64,000 nucleotides of DNA, from NCBI RefSeq assembly GCF_014905415.1, contig NZ_BNEO01000002.1:1116001-1180000 (forward strand), in the 5' to 3' direction. The stretch is from Virgibacillus salexigens. GTDB taxonomy: Bacteria; Bacillota; Bacilli; Bacillales; Amphibacillaceae. The position numbers and the translations under genes are program-made. Below, one piece after another: positions 10,156 through 16,815 of the stretch (its first letter is position 1; each line of letters starts with the position of its first letter). Below the pieces are notes generated by a model. That model was given only the letters and a program-made list of their open reading frames with translations, did no database searches and had not been told where the DNA came from.

Positions 10156-10187
10156 ATAAAAAAAAGAGCTTGAAAATTCAAGCTCTT
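10156..10187 (-). terminator. Terminator of the nrdR-dnaB-dnaI transcript
   Basis: Perfect 11-bp stem AAGAGCTTGAA/TTCAAGCTCTT with a 2-nt loop, followed on the minus strand by eight T residues. It begins 13 nt after the dnaI stop codon. Confidence 0.92.
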
Positions 10188-10200
10188 GTGCATCCTAACG

Positions 10201-11136
10201 TTATTTTCTTCTATTTTCAGCGAAAATGGGAATTTCTTTACTAATCTGTTTCATCCGTTCAATAATCCGGCCAGCTTTCACCGTTTCAACGCCCGTCTTC
10301 GTTTGTGCAAGATGACTTTCTAACTCTTCCATACTGTAATTAGATGTAAAGAATACCGGGAGTCCCTCCATCATTCTATATTGCAATAACGAGCCAAGAA
10401 TTTCATCACGAAACCAAGAGGATTGCATTTCGGCACCAATATCATCAAGCATAAGTACATCTGCTTTTTTAAAATAATCTAGCTTTTTATTTATCGAATC
10501 ATCTTTCATCGAAGCCTTCATTTCACGTACAAACTCCGGCATATAAATAATAGTCGAAGAAAGCTGTAATTCTTTTAGTTTGTTAGCTAAAGCCCCTAGA
10601 AAGTATGTTTTCCCTACTCCGAATGGACCGTAAAAATAAATCCCTTTTTCAGGTACACCTGACTTAGCTTGTTCCACAAATTGGAGTAATTCTTTAACCG
10701 CTTTACTTCGTTTAGGATCTGTATCAATGTTATCAATCGTTGCTTCAAGAATTTGTTTCGGCATATATAAACTCTGAACCATCTGTTGTTGCTCCCGCTG
10801 CTTTTCATAATCCTTCCGATTATGGCATTTTTCATAAGATAAATGGATCTCTTTGTCTTCTACTTGTAAAACAGGAGAATAACCTTGAACCATATTCTTA
10901 CATTCTTCAAAACATGTACATTGATCACACTGCTTTGATTGTGTTTTGTATTCATGAAGCTTTATTAAATTTTTATCTATTTCCGCTTGTGGCAATTGAG
11001 GATGTTCGGCTAAAAATGATTTAATCTCCCCATCACTAAGTATTTCTTGTTTTATTTTTAAATAATTTTCCTGGAAGTTCTCATTTTCTCTCATCCACTT
11101 TTGCAGCGAGGATTGTACTGGCTTCATATTATTCAT
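10201..11136 (-). CDS. dnaI: Primosomal protein DnaI, helicase loader
   Basis: AAA+ ATPase that loads the replicative helicase DnaC during replication initiation and restart. The 311-aa protein has an N-terminal helicase-interaction region with a cysteine cluster (C70, C73, C75, C79 and C104) matching the known zinc-binding N-domain. A C-terminal ATPase follows with Walker A GPFGVGKT (170-177) and Walker B MLDDIGAE. It lies 12 nt after dnaB, the same order as in B. subtilis, where DnaB and DnaI act together. Confidence 0.96.
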   Translation of the reverse strand: MNNMKPVQSSLQKWMRENENFQENYLKIKQEILSDGEIKSFLAEHPQLPQAEIDKNLIKLHEYKTQSKQCDQCTCFEECKNMVQGYSPVLQVEDKEIHLSYEKCHNRKDYEKQREQQQMVQSLYMPKQILEATIDNIDTDPKRSKAVKELLQFVEQAKSGVPEKGIYFYGPFGVGKTYFLGALANKLKELQLSSTIIYMPEFVREMKASMKDDSINKKLDYFKKADVLMLDDIGAEMQSSWFRDEILGSLLQYRMMEGLPVFFTSNYSMEELESHLAQTKTGVETVKAGRIIERMKQISKEIPIFAENRRK

Positions 11137-11148
11137 CCTTGATCACAC

Positions 11149-12495
11149 TTATTTATTGTTGCTTGAATATTGTTTTAACAACGCTTCTATTTCTTTTTGT
11201 TCCTTAGCTTCATCTAAGACTTCTTCCTGGGCTGCAGCCATTTGCCTTTGCTTGCTCTTCTGATCCTTAAACCAATCAGGAATTACTTCTCTTGATTGTT
11301 TTGTTCGATAGGTGTTTGGGCTTGTCTTTCCTTTTTGGAAACTATTTCTTTCTTGTTTCGCAAAGACCATAGCTTCTTTAGCGGTTTTCAAATTAGCTCT
11401 TGACCAATGACTTGCTATTTTCCCTAAATAAGCTTTAGAAAGCTTCATGTTAGATTGAAGTAATACATAATGAATTAAGACATTCATAACTGGAGAAGGT
11501 AAACCTTGTTGGGTCATGATATCACGAATTAACCGTAAATCCTGTTCTGACGCTTGATTGCCGCTAGACAGATCTTCCAACAGTTGCTTTGGAGATATGG
11601 TTTCTAAGTGTTGAATCAATTGCTCTTCCTTTGTCTCCGGTTTCTTTCGATCGGTTTGGTTTCCATCAATAAAACTATCCTTTTCTGTGAGCTGCACTTT
11701 ATTCCCTTTCGATTTTGATTGAAAGACGTCATGACACGCAGCTTTAAATTCATCCACATGGAGGTAGTTTTCATCTGTTAATGCCCATAAAAGGGACTTT
11801 TCAATTTCAAATGTCTCTAAATCATATAAAAACATCATTTGGGAAATCAACTTACGGTTATATGAAGTAAGTACTTTTTGTACTGGGATCATCCGTTGTT
11901 TCAATACATGCTCAATCCAAGAAAGATCTGTATGCTCAACCATTCCCACTGGTTCTTCTTCATCTTCCACCTCTATTGTACTCACAGGTCTTATCGTCTG
12001 AAAGACATCCAGAAAAGAAGCAGTTATACTCTCCCCATACGTATCCATAGATTGTTGTACAAAATACTGTTTTAATCCGTTATATTTGTCCATACCGATA
12101 TGGTGGTATAAAAGCTGAGATAACATAGGATCTTTAAAAAAGTTTTTTGGTGAGAATAAAGGCTGTAATTCATACGTATAAATATTGTTTGTTCCATTAT
12201 TTTTTTGATATGTTTTTAACATACCAATTCCTTCTAATTTTAAACGCGCAGCATATATTTCATCTAAAGGTAGATTTAAGTAATTCATTAACGTATGATG
12301 AGTTTGGGGTTTCGTATTATTCATTTGTAGGTCTTTCTCATGTAATAACGTTTGGTATAAAGTAACTGCTTGAATTCCAATTAACGGTTGATATAAATGT
12401 GTTAAAGATTTTGCGTAGTCAATCGGTAATGATTCTTTGAGAACAACATAATAACCTTCAACAGGTAAAATCTTGCCAATCCTGTTCATCCTCAC
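11149..12495 (-). CDS. dnaB: Replication initiation and membrane attachment protein DnaB
   Basis: Firmicute DnaB (not the replicative helicase) helps recruit the helicase with DnaD and DnaI and links the origin to the membrane. The 448-aa protein shows the LYQPLIG motif near residue 35, typical of DnaB/DnaD-family N-domains, a lysine/glutamate-rich linker near 280, and a C-terminal DnaD-like domain (SPVMNVLIHYVL). The call relies on this and on its place between nrdR and dnaI. The chosen GTG has AAAGG 6 nt upstream; an ATG two codons later is an alternative. Confidence 0.93.
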   Translation of the reverse strand: MRMNRIGKILPVEGYYVVLKESLPIDYAKSLTHLYQPLIGIQAVTLYQTLLHEKDLQMNNTKPQTHHTLMNYLNLPLDEIYAARLKLEGIGMLKTYQKNNGTNNIYTYELQPLFSPKNFFKDPMLSQLLYHHIGMDKYNGLKQYFVQQSMDTYGESITASFLDVFQTIRPVSTIEVEDEEEPVGMVEHTDLSWIEHVLKQRMIPVQKVLTSYNRKLISQMMFLYDLETFEIEKSLLWALTDENYLHVDEFKAACHDVFQSKSKGNKVQLTEKDSFIDGNQTDRKKPETKEEQLIQHLETISPKQLLEDLSSGNQASEQDLRLIRDIMTQQGLPSPVMNVLIHYVLLQSNMKLSKAYLGKIASHWSRANLKTAKEAMVFAKQERNSFQKGKTSPNTYRTKQSREVIPDWFKDQKSKQRQMAAAQEEVLDEAKEQKEIEALLKQYSSNNK

Positions 12496-12514
12496 TCTAA
12501 TCCTTTCATGTTGA

Positions 12515-12979
12515 TTAATTTTGCTTATCCGTTTTAATTAAATCTTTTAACTCATCAAGAAAAACGCTGATATCTTTAAATTGTCGGTATACGGAAGCAA
12601 ATCGCACATAAGCTACTTCATCTAATTGAGAAAGTCGATCCATAACTCTTTCACCTACTTCTTTACTATCGACCTCTGAAATCCCTTCATTGCGAAGCTC
12701 TTTCTCAACGCCCAATGCAATCCCTTCAATCCTTTCTAATGGAACTGGTCGTTTTTCACATGCTCTAATAATGCCACGAATCAATTTTTCACGGCTAAAC
12801 TCCTGACGTGCTCCATCTTTTTTAACAACAATTAAAGGAACATCTTCAATTCGCTCAAATGTTGTAAAGCGAAAACCGCATTGTTCACATTCCCTACGTC
12901 TCCTTATCGATTGGCCTTCCTCTATTGGTCTTGAGTCTAATACTTTTGTACTTTTGTTATGGCAATTTGAACATCTCAT
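12515..12979 (-). CDS. nrdR: Transcriptional repressor NrdR
   Basis: Zinc-ribbon/ATP-cone repressor of ribonucleotide reductase genes, 154 aa. The zinc ribbon has two CxxC pairs (C3/C6 and the ECEQC pair near 31-34), followed by RRRREC and an ATP-cone domain (about 45-140) that senses dATP/ATP. I chose the ATG at 12979, which gives the family-typical MRC start. An upstream in-frame GTG overlaps the Shine-Dalgarno sequence and would add five residues unlike any family member. It heads the nrdR-dnaB-dnaI cluster. Confidence 0.95.
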   Translation of the reverse strand: MRCSNCHNKSTKVLDSRPIEEGQSIRRRRECEQCGFRFTTFERIEDVPLIVVKKDGARQEFSREKLIRGIIRACEKRPVPLERIEGIALGVEKELRNEGISEVDSKEVGERVMDRLSQLDEVAYVRFASVYRQFKDISVFLDELKDLIKTDKQN

Positions 12980-13007
12980 GCCGTTCAACCCCACTCCTCA
13001 TATCTAC

Positions 13008-13403
13008 CTATGCCTGTTTCTCTTTTGTTATTAACGGTAATTCTTTATTTATATCTTCATAAAGTAGCTTAATTAATTTTGTACTGTAACCGAAGTCAAT
13101 TGGTAGCAGCGATTCAGTAGTCACTGAAAAATCAACTGCGGTTTGGTACGGTCTTACCATAATAATGGTTGCTATAATAAATGCTTTTTTTCCTTTTTTA
13201 AGGTTTACACTAATCTCTCCATGTTCTTTGGATATTGAGTGTAATTCATATACTTGAGAACGCTGGAATAAATCCTCAAGTAAACTCATCCCTTTGTCTT
13301 TAGTTGTTTTATAATAATGTGTTTGGAGTGAGGGATCCCAATGATTATCTCTAGTCTCTGCATGATTACTAAAATATTTAGAAATTGTATTTCGAAACGA
13401 CAA
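13008..13403 (-). CDS. Conserved hypothetical cytosolic protein
   Basis: About 131 aa, with no signal peptide or membrane segment and no motif I recognise. The N-terminus (RNTISKYFSNHAETRDNH, then a DPxLQTHYYKT segment) looks like a small conserved Bacillaceae protein family that I know only as unassigned. A TTG at 13403 is the likely start because GGGGTG lies 7 nt upstream; an earlier in-frame TTG at 13418 has no ribosome binding site. It ends 28 nt before the nrdR start, so the two may share a transcript. Confidence 0.65.
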   Translation of the reverse strand: MSFRNTISKYFSNHAETRDNHWDPSLQTHYYKTTKDKGMSLLEDLFQRSQVYELHSISKEHGEISVNLKKGKKAFIIATIIMVRPYQTAVDFSVTTESLLPIDFGYSTKLIKLLYEDINKELPLITKEKQA

Positions 13404-13483
13404 TTTTCGACACCCCAATACAGTATATAGATTCCTATGTATAGTATTACTATTTTAACATGTTTTGTATAAAACCTCTAATA

Positions 13484-13540
13484 GAAAACAAGAATGGGCT
13501 AATAATCTGCCATTCCTTTAATAGCAGACTATCAACCCAT
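13484..13540 (-). terminator. Terminator after speD
   Basis: A 17-bp stem (13494-13510 with 13524-13540, three G-U wobbles on the minus-strand RNA) with a 13-nt loop, followed by CTTGTTTTC. It begins 18 nt after the speD stop codon. Confidence 0.8.
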
Positions 13541-13558
13541 CATTATATCTTATTTTAT

Positions 13559-13942
13559 TTACATTTGTACATTTTGAATATTTTTCATTTTTACTGGGCC
13601 AATACCTCTTGACACTTCAACTTTTTCATAATTATTACATTCTAACGAGCGAGCAATATATTCAACTGCTGTATTCGGATTTATTTCATCACCGCAAGTA
13701 TAGACATCAATGCTTGCGTAACCATGTTCAGGAAAACTATGAATGGTTAAGTGGGATTCGGATATAATAACTACCCCACTCACTCCTTGGGGTGCGAACT
13801 TGTGAAACGTTACTTCACGAATTTCGGCACCAGCTTTCAACGCAGCTTCAACAAATATTCGCTCAATCATTGCCATATTATTTAATTTATCAATATTACA
13901 TTCCCATAATTCAGCAATAATGTGCCTTCCCATTGTATCCAT
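13559..13942 (-). CDS. speD: S-adenosylmethionine decarboxylase proenzyme (SpeD/SpeH)
   Basis: Pyruvoyl enzyme that decarboxylates S-adenosylmethionine to supply the aminopropyl group for spermidine. The 127-aa proenzyme self-cleaves before Ser63 in [14 protein letters not shown]; the His, Cys and surrounding catalytic segment ([12 protein letters not shown]) are intact. The length and sequence match the short class 1B enzyme of B. subtilis. The ATG is preceded by GAGGGGGAA at normal spacing. It follows gapB as in B. subtilis, but here it has its own promoter and a long structured leader (see separate entries), suggesting independent post-transcriptional control. Confidence 0.96.
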   Translation of the reverse strand: MDTMGRHIIAELWECNIDKLNNMAMIERIFVEAALKAGAEIREVTFHKFAPQGVSGVVIISESHLTIHSFPEHGYASIDVYTCGDEINPNTAVEYIARSLECNNYEKVEVSRGIGPVKMKNIQNVQM

Positions 13943-14053
13943 CGAAAGTTCCCCCTCATGGTATTTTCTTGATACCTACTTCTGCCAAGGGGGGAATGTT
14001 AGTCCGATGAGGCCCTAACCCTTTAGGCAGTAAGACAATCAATCAAGAATACA
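13943..14053 (-). promoter_or_regulatory. Structured speD leader, candidate translational riboswitch
   Basis: The predicted 5' UTR runs from a promoter at 14060-14088 to the speD start. On the minus strand it can form P1, a perfect 8-bp stem TTCTTGAT (14042-14049) with ATCAAGAA (13966-13973). Within it are TACTGCC (14026-14032) with GGCAGAAGTA (13977-13986, with a bulge), AAGGG/CCCTT, and hairpin GTTAG/CTAAC. A competing hairpin GGTAT/ATACC (13960-13976) excludes P1. The segment TTCCCCC (13990-13996) is exactly complementary to the Shine-Dalgarno GGGGGAA (13949-13955). I do not recognise it as a known riboswitch class; a ligand such as SAM or a polyamine is only inferred from the gene. Confidence 0.6.
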
Positions 14054-14059
14054 ACGAAA

Positions 14060-14088
14060 AGTATAAACTGTTTCTTCTTTAAATGCAA
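14060..14088 (-). promoter_or_regulatory. Sigma-A promoter of speD
   Basis: -35 TTGCAT (14083-14088), 17-bp spacer, -10 TATACT (14060-14065) on the minus strand. It lies in the gapB-speD gap and would start transcription near 14053, giving a leader of about 110 nt. Confidence 0.8.
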
Positions 14089-14119
14089 TCTTTTTATAGA
14101 GATAGAGCTGCCCCTATTC

Positions 14120-15151
14120 TTAGCTAATCTGAGCCTGTTGCTGGTACAGGAAACTGCCGACATGTTTTGCCAAATCTAATACCCTTTTCGAATAACCCCA
14201 TTCGTTATCATACCACGCTAGAACCTTTATTTTATGGTCATCAATTACTATTGTAGATAAGCCATCAATAATAGCAGAGTACTCCGTTGTCGTATAGTCA
14301 ATGGAAACTAATGGTGCTTCACTATAATCGACTATCCCTTGATAATCTGACTTACTAGCATTTCTAAAGACTTGATTTACTTCTTTAGCGGTTGCTGTTT
14401 TCTTTACATCGACAACAAGATCTACAAGGGAAACATTCGGTGTTGGTACACGAAGTGCCATTCCATGAAGTTTACCATTTAGATGTGGAAGTACTTCTCC
14501 TAATGCCTTTGCTGCTCCAGTTGATGTTGGTATAATAGATTGCGTACATCCTCTTGCACGCCTGAGATCTTTATGTGGATTATCAATGTTTTTTTGATCA
14601 TTTGTAAATGAATGAACGGTTGTCATTAATCCATTTTCGATACCAAAGGAGTCATCTAAGATTTTTACTACTGGTGCTAAACAATTGGTCGTACACGAAG
14701 CGTTAGAAATAATAGCTTCTGTTTTTGGATTAAATGTATGTTCATTTACCCCCATTACAATTGTATTATCCACATCTTTCCCTGGAGCAGTGATCACCAC
14801 TTTCCGAGCCCCAGCACGTAAATGACCGCCAGCAGTTTCTTTTGTTTTGAATTTGCCTGTTGCTTCAATAACAATATCGATCTTTAATTCTTCCCAAGGT
14901 AATTGTTCGGGAACTCGAGAATTAACTAATGCAATTTTATGGTTATCTATTATAATCGAATCTTTAAGCGCTTTCACTTCCTTGTTAAAGATCCCATGAA
15001 CACTATCATACTTTATTAGATGGGTTAATGTCTCCGCAGGATAGCTCGCATTGATGGCCACAACATCAAAACGTTCATCCTCAACTGCTTGACGAAATAC
15101 CATACGCCCAATGCGTCCAAAACCATTTATAGCAATTCGTGTTTTATTCAT
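14120..15151 (-). CDS. gapB: NADP-dependent glyceraldehyde-3-phosphate dehydrogenase, gluconeogenic (GapB)
   Basis: Catalyses the gluconeogenic direction of the glyceraldehyde-3-phosphate/1,3-bisphosphoglycerate reaction. The 343-aa protein has the N-terminal Rossmann motif INGFGRIGR and the catalytic Cys153 in SNASCTTNC. The loop after beta-2 reads AINASYP rather than the Asp-containing loop of NAD-specific GapA, which fits NADP preference. The start follows AGGGGGACC. A CcpN-type operator overlaps the promoter, so repression on glucose is likely. Adjacent speD gives the same gapB-speD pairing as in B. subtilis. Confidence 0.95.
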   Translation of the reverse strand: MNKTRIAINGFGRIGRMVFRQAVEDERFDVVAINASYPAETLTHLIKYDSVHGIFNKEVKALKDSIIIDNHKIALVNSRVPEQLPWEELKIDIVIEATGKFKTKETAGGHLRAGARKVVITAPGKDVDNTIVMGVNEHTFNPKTEAIISNASCTTNCLAPVVKILDDSFGIENGLMTTVHSFTNDQKNIDNPHKDLRRARGCTQSIIPTSTGAAKALGEVLPHLNGKLHGMALRVPTPNVSLVDLVVDVKKTATAKEVNQVFRNASKSDYQGIVDYSEAPLVSIDYTTTEYSAIIDGLSTIVIDDHKIKVLAWYDNEWGYSKRVLDLAKHVGSFLYQQQAQIS

Positions 15152-15200
15152 CTGTGGTCCCCCTATTTTAAGTTATACTTTTTTCGTTCATTTGTTAATT

Positions 15201-15211
15201 AGTATAACACA
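15201..15211 (-). promoter_or_regulatory. CcpN operator overlapping the gapB -10 region
   Basis: The minus-strand TGTGTTATACT fits the CcpN consensus TRTGHYATAYW at all 11 positions. It includes TATACT, a plausible -10 hexamer about 50 nt upstream of the gapB start codon. CcpN represses gapB and pckA on glycolytic carbon in B. subtilis; the regulator gene is not in this window. Confidence 0.7.
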
Positions 15212-15320
15212 TTTATAATTGTGTGTGTTCCTTATTTTTGATTTCAGTATAAGTTTTAGTTTTCAAACAATTCATTATGGAGAGTTACTGAATTTAAAGG
15301 CTATTTTAATAAGCAGTTAC

Positions 15321-15356
15321 AAAAAAACAGGTTGTCTGCGATTGAGACAACCTGTT
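15321..15356 (-). terminator. Terminator of the polA-mutM-coaE operon
   Basis: 11-bp stem ACAGGTTGTCT/AGACAACCTGT with a 7-nt loop, followed on the minus strand by a run of seven T residues, 9 nt after the coaE stop codon. Confidence 0.93.
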
Positions 15357-15365
15357 CATGTAAAA

Positions 15366-15965
15366 TTAAATGACATTCCAAGATGCTAAAAGACGTTCTA
15401 ACTGTTCATAGGATTCATATTTGGTTTGATTATTATTAATAACTGCATCTGCCATTGCTGCTTTAGCTTTTACAGGCATTTGTGATGCAATACGTTGTTT
15501 TGCTTCGTGTTCAGAATAATTATTCCTCTTCATTAGACGTTCTAATTGCAATTGCTCATCAACATAGACAACAATTGTTTTCTCAACTAACGTGGTTAGT
15601 TTACTTTCGAATAGCAGCGGTATATCTAATACAACACAAGTTGCCCCAGCTTTAACATATCCGTCTCGGCGATCAAGCATTTTTTTGCGTACTGCTGGAT
15701 GTACAATTTCATTTAACTGCTTTCGTTTTGTTTCTTCATTAAAAACAATGTCTCCAAGTTTCTCACGATTTAATGTCTTATCTTCCCTTAAAATATGGCT
15801 TCCAAATGTTTCAATTATTTGTTCATAAGCTATCTCTCCTGGATTTACGACTTCTCTTGAGATTTTATCTGCATCAATAACAGGAATATTAAAATCATCA
15901 AACATAAGTGAAACCGTACTCTTTCCAGTAGCAATACTACCTGTTAATCCAATGATTAATGCCAT
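15366..15965 (-). CDS. coaE: Dephospho-CoA kinase
   Basis: Phosphorylates the 3'-hydroxyl of dephospho-CoA, the last step of coenzyme A synthesis. The 199-aa protein has the P-loop GLTGSIATGKST near the N-terminus, a lid region (RLMKRNNYSEHEAKQRIASQMP, about 135-155, quoted here as landmarks RNNYSE and RIASQM) and the DIPLLFE motif. Two ATG codons occur in tandem; the second (15965) has the better distance to GAGGTG. The mutM stop codon lies inside this ribosome binding site, so the two genes are translationally coupled. Confidence 0.95.
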   Translation of the reverse strand: MALIIGLTGSIATGKSTVSLMFDDFNIPVIDADKISREVVNPGEIAYEQIIETFGSHILREDKTLNREKLGDIVFNEETKRKQLNEIVHPAVRKKMLDRRDGYVKAGATCVVLDIPLLFESKLTTLVEKTIVVYVDEQLQLERLMKRNNYSEHEAKQRIASQMPVKAKAAMADAVINNNQTKYESYEQLERLLASWNVI

Positions 15966-15969
15966 CATC

Positions 15970-16803
15970 TCACCTCTTTAATACCTGACACGAGGTACAA
16001 ATATGGGTTCCTCGACCACCAATTTTCATTTTAACAATTGTCTTTCCACAATTTTTACAAGGTTTGTTTTCTTGTCCATAAACAAACAGCTCTTGCTGGA
16101 ACATTCCCATATCGCCTTGACCATTAACGTAAGATCGAATTGTTGTACCACCCTTTATAACAGCTGCTTGAATAGTAGCTATCGCCTGTTTACGAATTTC
16201 CTTTATTTCTTTTTGAGTCAATCTATTCGCTTGCTTTAATGGATGAACTCCCGCTCTAAATAATGTTTCATCCACATAAATATTACCTAACCCGGCAACA
16301 ATTGTTTGATCTAATAAAGCTGCTTTAATTACTCGTTCCGTCTTTTTTAACTTTGTAATAAAATATTCTGGTGTAAACGCATCATCAAATGGATCTGGCC
16401 CTAATAAGCATAAAGGCTTATTATCTTGTTCTTCCCCTTTTTTAAATAAATGCATTGTTCCAAATTTGCGAACATCATTATAGCGTAACTGATCTCCATT
16501 AGTAAAAGAGAAAATGACATGGGTGTGTTTCTTTTCTGGTTCTGAGCCTGCAGTTACACTATACTTCCCCTCCATTCGTAAATGGGATACGAGAACATAA
16601 TCATCCAATTCGAATAACAAAAACTTCCCTTTTCGCTGGATATCTGTAATCGTTTGCCCTATGATTTCTGATTTAAATTGTTCCACATCATCAGGCCGTT
16701 TGATGATTTTTGGCCACCTTACATCTACATGCTCAATCGTTTTATTTAAGACAAATTGTCTTAAAGTGTTTCGAATTGTTTCTACTTCTGGTAATTCCGG
16801 CAT
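15970..16803 (-). CDS. mutM: Formamidopyrimidine-DNA glycosylase MutM (Fpg)
   Basis: Excises 8-oxoguanine and formamidopyrimidines and nicks the resulting AP site. The 277-aa protein keeps the essential N-terminus PELPEVE (catalytic Pro after Met removal, then Glu), the helix-two-turn-helix (AGLGNIYVDETLF, about 170) and the C-terminal zinc finger with C249, C252, C269 and C272. It starts 12 nt after polA and overlaps the coaE ribosome binding site, forming a repair operon with DNA polymerase I as in B. subtilis. Confidence 0.96.
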   Translation of the reverse strand: MPELPEVETIRNTLRQFVLNKTIEHVDVRWPKIIKRPDDVEQFKSEIIGQTITDIQRKGKFLLFELDDYVLVSHLRMEGKYSVTAGSEPEKKHTHVIFSFTNGDQLRYNDVRKFGTMHLFKKGEEQDNKPLCLLGPDPFDDAFTPEYFITKLKKTERVIKAALLDQTIVAGLGNIYVDETLFRAGVHPLKQANRLTQKEIKEIRKQAIATIQAAVIKGGTTIRSYVNGQGDMGMFQQELFVYGQENKPCKNCGKTIVKMKIGGRGTHICTSCQVLKR

Positions 16804-16815
16804 CTCCTTATCTCC

